Positions 1 to 5,072 of a stretch of 5,072 nucleotides of DNA are shown piece by piece. This DNA is from DATEVL01 sp964448245. GTDB taxonomy: Bacteria; Chloroflexota; Anaerolineae; Anaerolineales; E44-bin32. The notes under the pieces were generated by a model. The model was not told the DNA's origin and made no database searches. It saw nothing but the letters and a program-made list of their open reading frames with translations. The stretch covers positions 1 through 5,072 of the forward strand of contig CAYUWF010000134.1 of the NCBI GenBank assembly GCA_964448245.1. The letters are read 5' to 3'. The position numbers and the translations under genes were made by a program. Position 1 is the first letter of the stretch; each line of letters begins with the position of its first letter.

Positions 1-1776
1 CAGGTGCCCGAGACCGAAGGCAACGGGGTCATCGAGCTGGCTAACGATTACCTCGCCCGGGGCGAGGACCAAGCGGCCAAGGCTGAGATTCAACAACTGC
101 TGGAAACGCTCATCCCGAGCACCGAGCAGCTCCAGGCCTACGGCCAACCGGCGGGTTCGAGCTGGCGCCCGCCCGGTGTCGCGGCCCCCACGGCGCAGAC
201 CGACTGCGCCACGCTGTGGCGCAACCGCTTCCCCATGGGTGGCGGCCGCTACATTTGCTTCGAGTACATCACCGGCGAGGTGGCCGGGGTCGGATCTTAT
301 TCCGTTTACTACCCGGCCTCCTGGGCTCCCGACGACCCGGGTCGCGCCCGGCTGGAAGCAACGGCCCTCGCCGCCCACGACGCCATGATTGCCTATCGGG
401 CCTTTGGCGACATCGGGCCGGTCAATATCATCTTCAGCGTGCTGCCCAGCCCCGCCGGGTTCCTGGCCGAGGTCTACTCCCGCCACCCGCGCGCCGACGA
501 GGCCTGCCCTCTGCTCATCTTCCCGCGGGCCCTGGTCGAGAATGACCTGGACCAGTTCAAGCAGACCGTCGCCCACGAGATCTTCCACTGCTACCAGGTC
601 CGAAACCTGAACGGACAAATGCTGGGCACCGACCGCTCCGTCCGCAAATGGTGGTCGGAGGCCTCGGCCGAGTACTTCAGCAACGTCGTCTACGACAAAG
701 TCAACTACGAATATCGCCACCAAGGGGAGTTCGACTACTCCTCACCGACGACACCGCTGGTCCAGATGGATTATGGGAATGCCGTCTTGTTCCAGTACCT
801 GGCGACTCGCCTCGGCGACGCAGGGGTGATTCGGTTCCTGCGGTCGATGCCGACCAGCGGCGAAGAAGCAGCGCAGATCGCCGCTCTGGCGGACTACCCG
901 GACATGCAAACGATCTTCCACGATTTCGCTCGCGCCTACCTGGAAGGTCGCATCGACGATCGGGGCGGCGGGGCCTTCCCGGTCAACCCGGGGGCGGGCG
1001 ACGAGCTGCACTTCCCCGAGGGCAGCGGAGGCCCCCTCATCGCCGACCCCTTCGTCGTGACGCGATTCCACGTGACCTTCGACGACGACCTGCTCTACAC
1101 GCTGACCACCGAGACCTCGGGCGTCGAAGGGATGCATGCCTTGCGCCTCGGATTCGGCGAAGGGGCCTGGGGCCCCGTGCCGGGGACGTTGAACACGGCC
1201 TGCCCCCTGCCGCCATCGACATTGCTTCTCACCAACGCCACGCCCGGCGGAGCGTATGAGGTCCAGACCAGCGCCACGACCGAGGACTCCGGCGAGTGTG
1301 ATCGCTGCCTGCTGGGCGCGTGGCAAATGGACCTGGAGTCGTATCGCGCAGCCTTCGCTTCCTTGGCGTCCACCTACATCTCCGGTGGGGGGACCCTGGA
1401 CGAGGTCAGCGGGGTGGTCACGGCCTTGTTCCTCGAAGACGGCCACGTCTACACCACGACCGAAGGATTCGTGGCGGGCGGCGACTTCACCCTCGGCGAC
1501 CAGCCGGCGCGCGTCAGGCTCATGATGGACGGCACGGTCAGCTCGATTTACGTGGTCGAGAGGGAAGGCCGCCTGACGTTCCTGCGCCCGGAAGAGGCTC
1601 TGACGACAAGTTCCCAGGTGACAGTCAGCGGCGTGACCGTCGACGTCCCCGGGATGGAACTCCCTGGTCCGGGGTTAGTCTCGGGCGAGTACACGTGCAC
1701 CTCCGACACGCTCCATCTGACACCGTTGGACGTCGGGGTCGAGCACCCGGGAGTGGACTTCAAGCGAGTGCGCTAG
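1..1776 (+). CDS. Secreted-type gluzincin (HEXXH) metallopeptidase-like protein with C-terminal lipocalin-like module, 5' end probably cut
   Basis: Residues are numbered from the first possible start, GTG at position 4. The frame is open to the window edge and no signal peptide is present, although the Cys content and domains suggest an exported protein, so the true start is probably upstream. Residues 5-45 are helical and acidic. A Pro/Ala-rich link leads to a domain from about residue 68. HEIFH at 191-195 gives two zinc-binding His and the catalytic Glu192. WWSEASAEYF at 216-225 resembles the Glu-zincin 'W..EG.A.Y' signature and offers Glu219 as third zinc ligand. This is the MA-clan arrangement; the exact family and substrate are unknown. 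Residues about 340-430 are beta-rich. From C432/C435 the 'CLLGAWQ' motif (435-441) and the late 'GEYTCTSDTL' (561-570) look like the start and end of a lipocalin-like barrel, possibly disulfide-linked. The stop is TAG at 1774-1776. The peptidase call is fairly firm; the barrel call is tentative. Confidence 0.8.
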   Translation, partial: QVPETEGNGVIELANDYLARGEDQAAKAEIQQLLETLIPSTEQLQAYGQPAGSSWRPPGVAAPTAQTDCATLWRNRFPMGGGRYICFEYITGEVAGVGSYSVYYPASWAPDDPGRARLEATALAAHDAMIAYRAFGDIGPVNIIFSVLPSPAGFLAEVYSRHPRADEACPLLIFPRALVENDLDQFKQTVAHEIFHCYQVRNLNGQMLGTDRSVRKWWSEASAEYFSNVVYDKVNYEYRHQGEFDYSSPTTPLVQMDYGNAVLFQYLATRLGDAGVIRFLRSMPTSGEEAAQIAALADYPDMQTIFHDFARAYLEGRIDDRGGGAFPVNPGAGDELHFPEGSGGPLIADPFVVTRFHVTFDDDLLYTLTTETSGVEGMHALRLGFGEGAWGPVPGTLNTACPLPPSTLLLTNATPGGAYEVQTSATTEDSGECDRCLLGAWQMDLESYRAAFASLASTYISGGGTLDEVSGVVTALFLEDGHVYTTTEGFVAGGDFTLGDQPARVRLMMDGTVSSIYVVEREGRLTFLRPEEALTTSSQVTVSGVTVDVPGMELPGPGLVSGEYTCTSDTLHLTPLDVGVEHPGVDFKRVR

Positions 1777-1796
1777 CGCCGGCGGCCACCCCGGCG
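1777..1796 (+). terminator. GC-only hairpin just after the peptidase stop
   Basis: CGCCGG at 1777-1782 and CCGGCG at 1791-1796 are perfect reverse complements around an 8-nt loop, starting at the first base after the peptidase stop codon. There is no T-tract after it, so it does not meet the classical intrinsic-terminator pattern. It could act as a weak terminator or mRNA 3' stabiliser, or be chance in such GC-rich sequence. Confidence 0.22.
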
Positions 1797-2054
1797 ATCC
1801 AGGAGTGGGTCGTCAGTTGGGAGTTGGGAGTTGGAGCCAAGGGCACGATCCAAAGCGTCGGGGCGGGCGGCGGCATCCGATACTCGGGCTGCGCCCAGGG
1901 GGCCGACGTCGACTTCTACACGATCGACGGCGGTGGACACTCCTGGCCGGGCGGGGAGCCGATGCCGGAATGGGGCGTGGGGCACACGACCCAGGACATC
2001 GACGCCACCCGCGTGATGTGGGAATTCTTCCGCCGGTTCTCGATCGGGGACTAG
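1794..2054 (+). pseudogene. C-terminal remnant of an LpqC/feruloyl esterase-type (PHB depolymerase-like) alpha/beta hydrolase
   Basis: In frame 3 the translation from about 1794 to the TAG at 2052-2054 carries the end of the LpqC/PHB-depolymerase/feruloyl esterase family. It begins with 'AIQEWVVSW', like the family's segment that follows the catalytic Asp. It continues with 'IRYSGC' (1875-1892), then 'GGGHSWPGG' (1929-1955) with the catalytic His codon at 1938-1940, and closes with 'DATRVMWEFFRRF', the usual final helix. Intact members of this family hydrolyse ester bonds in short polyesters or aryl esters and are usually about 300 residues or more, often secreted. Here the Ser nucleophile (GxSxG) and Asp regions are absent. 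Upstream DNA in this frame is the antiphase of the peptidase gene, and no start with a ribosome site is visible. I infer a 5'-deleted relic. It could instead be expressed as a short peptide, but nothing supports that. Confidence 0.72.
1815..1834 (+). repeat. AGTTGGG heptamer tandem repeat, about 2.9 copies
   Basis: The heptamer AGTTGGG occurs at 1815-1821 and 1822-1828, with a third copy at 1829-1834 that breaks off after AGTTGG. It lies inside the esterase remnant, where it encodes a stretch reading S-W-E-L-G-V-G that does not resemble the family at that point. A short simple-repeat expansion or slippage scar is the simplest explanation. Confidence 0.6.
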
Positions 2055-2239
2055 CGGGCTTCCTGCGCGCTGCCGGTGGTTCTGACGCTGGACGAGGGAT
2101 TTCATCCTCGAGGCCGCCCGGAGAGGAGAAGGTGTACCCCCTGCGCAAGTACAGCTCCACTCGCGATCCGCGTCGGCGAGTAGACTCGCCCGCGCAAGCC
2201 GAACGAAGTCTGAGGCTCCCCTGGGGGACGAACCAACCG
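2055..2239 (+). other. Non-coding leader between the esterase remnant and the HAD gene
   Basis: About 185 bp without a credible gene. It holds a purine-rich GGAGAGGAGAA tract (2120-2130), three alternating ACTCGC/GCGAGT arms (2159-2189), and a G-run (2223-2228) near the HAD start. No promoter boxes matching a standard sigma factor are evident, though these are hard to see at this GC content. A promoter for the HAD gene probably lies here, because the remnant upstream is not a functional operon partner. Confidence 0.4.
2175..2190. repeat. Perfect inverted repeat with a competing upstream arm
   Basis: GGCGAGT (2175-2181) and ACTCGCC (2184-2190) form a perfect inverted repeat with a 2-bp spacer. 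In RNA this would fold as a 5-bp stem with a 6-nt loop. A second ACTCGC at 2159-2164 can also pair with GCGAGT at 2176-2181 across an 11-nt loop, so two hairpins exclude each other. It could be a dimeric operator, a leader structure, or chance. Confidence 0.35.
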
Positions 2240-2875
2240 ATGGGTCCATCCGCCACCCTCTTCGACTACGACGGCGTCCTGGCCGATACGCTGGACGACA
2301 TGCTGCGCTTCGCCGGCGAGGCGTGCGCCGAGATGGGCTACCCGCGCACGCCCACGACGGCGGACCTCGACGCCCTGGAGACGATGACCTACGTCGACTA
2401 CGGGCGCCAGCTAGGCCTCCCGCCCGAGCGGCTCGAGGAGTTCGCCCGGCGCACGATAGCCCGTTTCGACGCCAAGCCCCACCCCCCTGCGATCTTTGAG
2501 GGTATGGGTGCCGTCGTCCGGGCGGCGGCGCGCCGCGGGCAGGTGGGGATCGTCACGAGCAGCTCTGCACGCGCCGTGTTGCGGTTCCTCGAAGCGCACC
2601 GAATCCAGGCCTGCATCGACGTCCTGATCCCGGTCGAGCACCCGGGGTCGCGCGCCGACAAGATCCGGGCGGCGCTGGCGTACCTCGGCCGCCAGCCGCA
2701 CGAGGCCTGCTTCGTCGGCGACGCCGTCAGCGATATCCGCGCCTGCCGCCAGGCCGGCGTCCACTCGATCGCCGTGGGCTGGGGGCACCAAAGCGCCAGA
2801 CGCCTCACCGAAGCCGGGCCGGACCACCTGGTCCGCTCACCCCAGGAGTTGCTCGAGCTGCGCGATCGGATGTAG
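2240..2875 (+). CDS. HAD-superfamily hydrolase, phosphoglycolate phosphatase/beta-phosphoglucomutase-like
   Basis: A complete 211-residue protein of the usual length for subfamily I HAD phosphatases. Motif I is 'FDYDGVLADT', with nucleophile Asp9 and acid/base Asp11. Motif II is Thr106 in 'GIVTSSS', motif III is Lys141 in 'ADKIRAAL', and motif IV is 'GDAVSD' with Asp161 and Asp165 for magnesium. The segment of about residues 16-85 is the helical cap. Such enzymes act in the cytoplasm, removing phosphate from small phosphorylated metabolites through an aspartyl-phosphate. The substrate cannot be read from sequence; phosphoglycolate, sugar phosphate or nucleotide are all possible. ATG at 2240 is chosen because it puts motif I eight residues in, as is normal. 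Its ribosome site (GGGGGA, 2223-2228) is weak and rather far upstream. An in-frame GTG at 2132 has a better purine tract but would add 36 Arg-rich, non-conserved residues. Nearly all codons end in G or C, matching the peptidase gene and differing from the genes to the right. Confidence 0.9.
   Translation: MGPSATLFDYDGVLADTLDDMLRFAGEACAEMGYPRTPTTADLDALETMTYVDYGRQLGLPPERLEEFARRTIARFDAKPHPPAIFEGMGAVVRAAARRGQVGIVTSSSARAVLRFLEAHRIQACIDVLIPVEHPGSRADKIRAALAYLGRQPHEACFVGDAVSDIRACRQAGVHSIAVGWGHQSARRLTEAGPDHLVRSPQELLELRDRM
2820..2835. repeat. Perfect inverted repeat near the 3' end of the HAD gene
   Basis: CGGACCA (2820-2826) and TGGTCCG (2829-2835) are perfect reverse complements with a 2-bp spacer, about 40 bp before the HAD stop and inside its coding sequence. 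It lies just before the convergent junction and could fold in transcripts from either strand, but no T-tract follows. A coincidence of codons is quite possible. Confidence 0.3.
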
Positions 2876-2891
2876 GGCTTGCGCGACCGTG

Positions 2892-3407
2892 TCAGGCTCG
2901 TTGACGCATTAGCAAGCGGCCAACCACGTCGGCGGCAGATCCAGCGATCGTCCGAAACAGAGAAAAGGCGATCAGGAAAAGCACCGGACCTGAATACTGT
3001 TCCCCGCCTTCGCCAAACACCTGGTTCATCGTAATGTCAACGATCCAGAAGTAGGGCTGGGCGAGGCGCCAGCCGGACAGGATAATCCCGATGCCGATCA
3101 GGAAACCGGCCGTGGCCGCAACCCGTCTGGGGGGCCCCAGAACCAGCCAGCCCCCGAAAAGGCCGCCCAGCAGGGCCCCCAAGACGATGCCTGAGACGAG
3201 GCCGAGGGTCGAGGCCAGTTTCGCGGCGGGGTCGGCTCCTATCAGCGCCTGTGAGATGAACATCACAGCCGCGCCCACCCCACCGCATGTGACGAGGACC
3301 ACTGAAGCCCGCAGAATTCGTTGACCCACGATCTGAACGTTCAATCCAGCCGCAGTCGCCCTTAGCTCGCCCGCAGGAAGAGGAGGCGAACCCCGAACAT
3401 GATCCAC
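2892..3407 (-). CDS. Four-helix integral membrane protein of unknown function
   Basis: A 171-residue protein starting at GTG 3407-3405 and ending at TGA 2894-2892. Hydrophobic segments lie at about residues 31-55, 66-91 (Gly-rich, 'GALLGGLFGG'), 95-117 and 139-160, with Arg-rich edges (PPRR at 92-95, RLLMRQR at the C-terminus). I do not recognise the family, and no catalytic or binding motif is visible. The start is supported by a GGAGG at 3419-3415, seven bases before the GTG. It lies inside the 3' end of the upstream TPR/membrane gene, so the two overlap by 46 nt and are probably translationally coupled. The first 25-30 residues lie mostly in that overlap and look unstructured. A later TTG start would also be possible but lacks such a site. 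Likely role: membrane partner of the protein encoded upstream (inference). It ends 16 nt from the stop of the convergent HAD gene. Confidence 0.75.
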   Translation of the reverse strand: MDHVRGSPPLPAGELRATAAGLNVQIVGQRILRASVVLVTCGGVGAAVMFISQALIGADPAAKLASTLGLVSGIVLGALLGGLFGGWLVLGPPRRVAATAGFLIGIGIILSGWRLAQPYFWIVDITMNQVFGEGGEQYSGPVLFLIAFSLFRTIAGSAADVVGRLLMRQRA

Positions 3408-4123
3408 ACGAGCGCCTCCAGCCAGACTCCCACCGACAAGGCGACCCCATCTCGACGGCGGAGCCCATACAGGAGAACGAACCCCCCAAGAGCAACACCT
3501 ACGACCATCCCGGGCACAACTGTCGCATCTCCAAGAACGAGAATCGCCACAACAACCGCCAGGGCAACCCCATAGGCACCCCTTCGACCGAGGGCCAATC
3601 TGTAGATCTCCCTCCGAATTGAGAGGCGGGCCTTAGTCAAGTACTTACCCGCCTCCGCCCTTTGTCGAAGGCGGATCAGCATACGCACGAGGTCTAACAA
3701 GGTCCTTTGGCTACCCGGGTAAGCCTGCCACGCCCTTGCATAGAACCCCGCGGCTACCTGCGCCTGGCCGCGATGTTCAGCGATGCGCGCGAGCAGCCTA
3801 AGTCCAAAGACCGCCGTGGGGTTGGCCTCCACGGCCTCTTCAGCAAGGCCCTCCACCACCTTGTCCGACTCCGCCAACGAAGCGGCTCGAATGCTCCTGG
3901 CTTCCAGCAAGATTGCGCGCACGTCACCAGCAGGAGAATTTGCCTCCGCCGCGGAGATCACGATTTCGGCATGATCAGGTAGGTCCAATAGGGCCAGCCC
4001 AAGCGCCCAATTGGCTTGCTGCTCTGGAGTAAAGTGGCCGAGGGCCGATTCTGTCAGCGCCGGGTCCGGGCGCTGGCCTTCGAGCAAGTCCTGATATGTA
4101 AGCGATGGTTCTATGGTTGACAC
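3362..4123 (-). CDS. TPR-like protein with three C-terminal membrane helices
   Basis: A 253-residue protein from GTG 4123-4121 to TAA 3364-3362. Residues about 32-175 are helical and Ala/Leu-rich. Residues 100-135 (ANPTAV...LLARIAEHRGQAQVAAGFYARAWQAYP) fit the 34-residue TPR pattern, and 136-171 read as a second helical hairpin; earlier repeats are more degenerate. TPRs bind proteins and usually assemble complexes. Hydrophobic helices follow at about 183-199, 203-221 and 227-249, with Arg clusters at 180-181 and 222-224. The helical domain is therefore tethered to the membrane, probably on the cytoplasmic side by the positive-inside rule. The gene begins 9 nt after the stop of the upstream gene and overlaps the next by 46 nt. 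Codons are less G/C-ending than in the HAD gene: 16 of the first 42 end in A/T. No enzyme motif is seen. An assembly or scaffold role in a membrane complex is an inference. Confidence 0.78.
   Translation of the reverse strand: MSTIEPSLTYQDLLEGQRPDPALTESALGHFTPEQQANWALGLALLDLPDHAEIVISAAEANSPAGDVRAILLEARSIRAASLAESDKVVEGLAEEAVEANPTAVFGLRLLARIAEHRGQAQVAAGFYARAWQAYPGSQRTLLDLVRMLIRLRQRAEAGKYLTKARLSIRREIYRLALGRRGAYGVALAVVVAILVLGDATVVPGMVVGVALGGFVLLYGLRRRDGVALSVGVWLEALVWIMFGVRLLFLRAS
3415..3419 (-). promoter_or_regulatory. Shine-Dalgarno GGAGG deciding the GTG start at 3407
   Basis: On the minus strand GGAGG (3419-3415) sits seven bases upstream of the GTG at 3407, inside the 3' end of the TPR gene. 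This spacing supports the overlapping start of the four-helix membrane protein over later start codons in the same frame. Confidence 0.6.
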
Positions 4124-4132
4124 TGGCGGCGC

Positions 4133-5072
4133 CTATCCTCCTATCCCCTCAAAGAGTCTCCTAGTACCTTCCAGAAGAGCGGGAATGCCCAACTCATCGG
4201 GCCATGGGCTCAAGACGATGATGCCGACAGCGACCGTTGCGACAAGCACCATGCCGGGCTTGAAGCGAATATACGTTCCTGACTGACCATTCACTTGGCC
4301 GCCCTCTACATCGGCCTTGAAGTCAACGAAGTTGGTGTCAACCGTAACAGCGGATTGAAGGAAGCCCCCAGGTTCATATCCGATGTAGAGTGAGCTCCCG
4401 GATTGGGCGACGAGATCGCCCTCCCCGATGTCGACCTCCACGTCCGGGCCTGCAAATCGATAACCCACTCGCCAGCCACTGGGGCTAGAAGATACGCTCA
4501 CTGGCGGTGATCCCGCTGTGGCCCCAACGGAGCCGTCGCCACCAATCCATACATCCGGGTTCGCTCTGGCGATGGGCTGGACCGATTGGACCTGCCCTAC
4601 CTCGATCATACCGAATGGCAGTGCGAAAGAAGCTGCAGGTTCCCGAATGGGGTCAAGTGGAATCCGGACCGATGGAAGCAATTGTAGAACTTCCGCAATC
4701 TGGTCTGACGTCCACGAGGATGTGGGGGGTCGACTTACGGGGGGCGTCGGTGTCGCGGTGGCTGTATGCGGCCTGCCGAGATCGCCAGGATGAGGCGTCG
4801 GGGTAGCCCTAGAAACGGATGTGGTTGGGGTCGGAGGCGGCGCGCCTGTTGGCGAGAGTGGAGCAGGAGGCGCGTGACTTGGCCCCTTCAACCCCTCAAT
4901 CGCGGCCGAGCTGAGCCCAACTATCGCCTCCCAGCCTCTCTGCCACCACGGCAGGGCGACAACCGGCGGGACGATCGCGACCGACTCGCGCTCCCCGGCC
5001 CGGTAGATCGCATACGCCTGCGCCGCCTCCCGATCTTCCCGCCCCGCCGCCCACGCCTCCCCGGCCACATAG
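4133..5072 (-). CDS. Protein with Pro/Thr-rich linker, beta-rich domain and C-terminal membrane segment; 5' end cut by window edge
   Basis: The frame is open to the right edge. The first possible start is GTG at 5068-5066, but a coding-like Tyr codon precedes it and there is no room for a ribosome site, so the N-terminus is very probably missing. Numbered from that GTG, residues 2-62 are charged then hydrophobic/aromatic ('PWWQRGWEAIVGL' at 40-52). Residues 64-119 form a Pro/Thr/Ser-rich linker with 'ATPTP' and 'TATATPTPP', of the kind that separates domains in exported proteins of Chloroflexota and other high-GC bacteria. Residues about 120-270 are beta-rich with few Lys and many Gly/Ser/Val. 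One hydrophobic helix at about 272-288 ('MVLVATVAVGIIVLS') is followed by about 20 residues. Family not recognised. With one late helix, the fold could be tail-anchored or a single-pass protein. It leads the minus-strand operon and stops (TAG 4135-4133) 9 nt before the TPR gene's start. Confidence 0.65.
   Translation of the reverse strand, partial: YVAGEAWAAGREDREAAQAYAIYRAGERESVAIVPPVVALPWWQRGWEAIVGLSSAAIEGLKGPSHAPPAPLSPTGAPPPTPTTSVSRATPTPHPGDLGRPHTATATPTPPVSRPPTSSWTSDQIAEVLQLLPSVRIPLDPIREPAASFALPFGMIEVGQVQSVQPIARANPDVWIGGDGSVGATAGSPPVSVSSSPSGWRVGYRFAGPDVEVDIGEGDLVAQSGSSLYIGYEPGGFLQSAVTVDTNFVDFKADVEGGQVNGQSGTYIRFKPGMVLVATVAVGIIVLSPWPDELGIPALLEGTRRLFEGIGG
4137..4141 (-). promoter_or_regulatory. 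Possible Shine-Dalgarno GGAGG for the TPR gene, at long spacing
   Basis: GGAGG on the minus strand (4141-4137) lies 13 bases before the GTG at 4123, further than ideal. It overlaps the last codons of the upstream gene, which suggests coupling: a terminating ribosome could restart at the GTG nine bases on. The long spacing is why the start of the TPR gene is not certain. Confidence 0.35.

Noticed and set aside
648..1259. 203-codon plus-strand frame within the peptidase gene
   Set aside because: An Arg-rich shifted-frame shadow of the peptidase; no domain and no ribosome site.
742..1446. 234-codon open frame on the minus strand, opposite the peptidase gene
   Set aside because: It lies wholly inside the peptidase gene, which has clear HEXXH and C-terminal motifs. 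The antisense translation is low-complexity with no recognisable domain, as expected for long chance frames in high-GC DNA.
1805..2239. Long N-terminal extension of the HAD gene from a GTG at 1805
   Set aside because: The extension is an out-of-frame reading of the esterase remnant plus leader, is Arg/Gly-rich, and would put motif I about 150 residues in, unlike the family.
2200..2245. Possible riboswitch (c-di-AMP ydaO-like) suggested by GCCGAA and GGGGGACGAACC near the HAD start
   Set aside because: Only short fragments resemble the consensus, their spacing is wrong, the required flanking stems are missing, and the segment runs into the start codon.
1773..2256. Two minus-strand frames of about 150 codons opposite the esterase remnant and leader
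   Set aside because: Arg/Pro-rich chance translations. The plus strand carries clear esterase motifs over the same bases.
2398..2827. Two overlapping minus-strand frames of about 137 codons opposite the HAD gene
   Set aside because: They are antisense to conserved HAD motifs and have no domain of their own.
3707..3982. Plus-strand frames of about 63-91 codons opposite the TPR gene
   Set aside because: Antisense shadows of the TPR-like helices, without a ribosome site or recognisable domain.
4507..4806. Plus-strand frames of about 91-99 codons opposite the PT-linker protein
   Set aside because: The minus-strand frame is longer, open to the edge, and shows a coherent linker, beta domain and membrane helix. 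The opposite frames have no recognisable content.

Overview
The window is GC-rich bacterial chromosome. The third codon position is heavily G/C in the left half, GTG starts are common, and one protein carries a long Pro/Thr-rich 'TPTP' linker. A large secreted-type HEXXH protein ends in a lipocalin-like module. Together these suggest an uncultured Chloroflexota (Anaerolineae-like) or similar high-GC environmental bacterium. This placement is inferred from style; no marker gene is present.

Left half (plus strand). Positions 4-1776 hold most of a gene, probably missing its 5' end at the window edge, for a gluzincin-type zinc peptidase fused to a C-terminal beta-rich, lipocalin-like module. Directly after its stop, in another frame, about 1794-2054 encode the C-terminal end of an LpqC/feruloyl-esterase-type alpha/beta hydrolase. 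It keeps the catalytic His motif and the family's ending, but has no nucleophile region and no credible start, so it is a gene remnant. An AGTTGGG heptamer array lies inside it. A leader of about 185 bp (2055-2239) with mutually exclusive short inverted repeats follows. Then comes a complete HAD-superfamily phosphatase gene (2240-2875) with all four catalytic motifs.

Right half (minus strand). Three tightly packed genes are read towards the HAD gene. In transcription order they are: a protein cut by the right edge, with a Pro/Thr linker, a beta-rich domain and a C-terminal membrane segment (5068-4133); a TPR-like protein with three C-terminal membrane helices (4123-3362); and a four-helix membrane protein (3407-2892). 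The first two are 9 nt apart. The last two overlap by 46 nt, with a clear Shine-Dalgarno inside the upstream gene, so this looks like one operon making membrane-associated proteins of unknown function. Its codon usage is visibly less G/C-biased than that of the left half. The two halves converge with only 16 nt between stop codons.

No RNA gene, CRISPR array, transposase or phage gene is visible. No recognisable new system is proven. The best candidates for follow-up are the unassigned minus-strand operon and the esterase relic abutting the peptidase gene.
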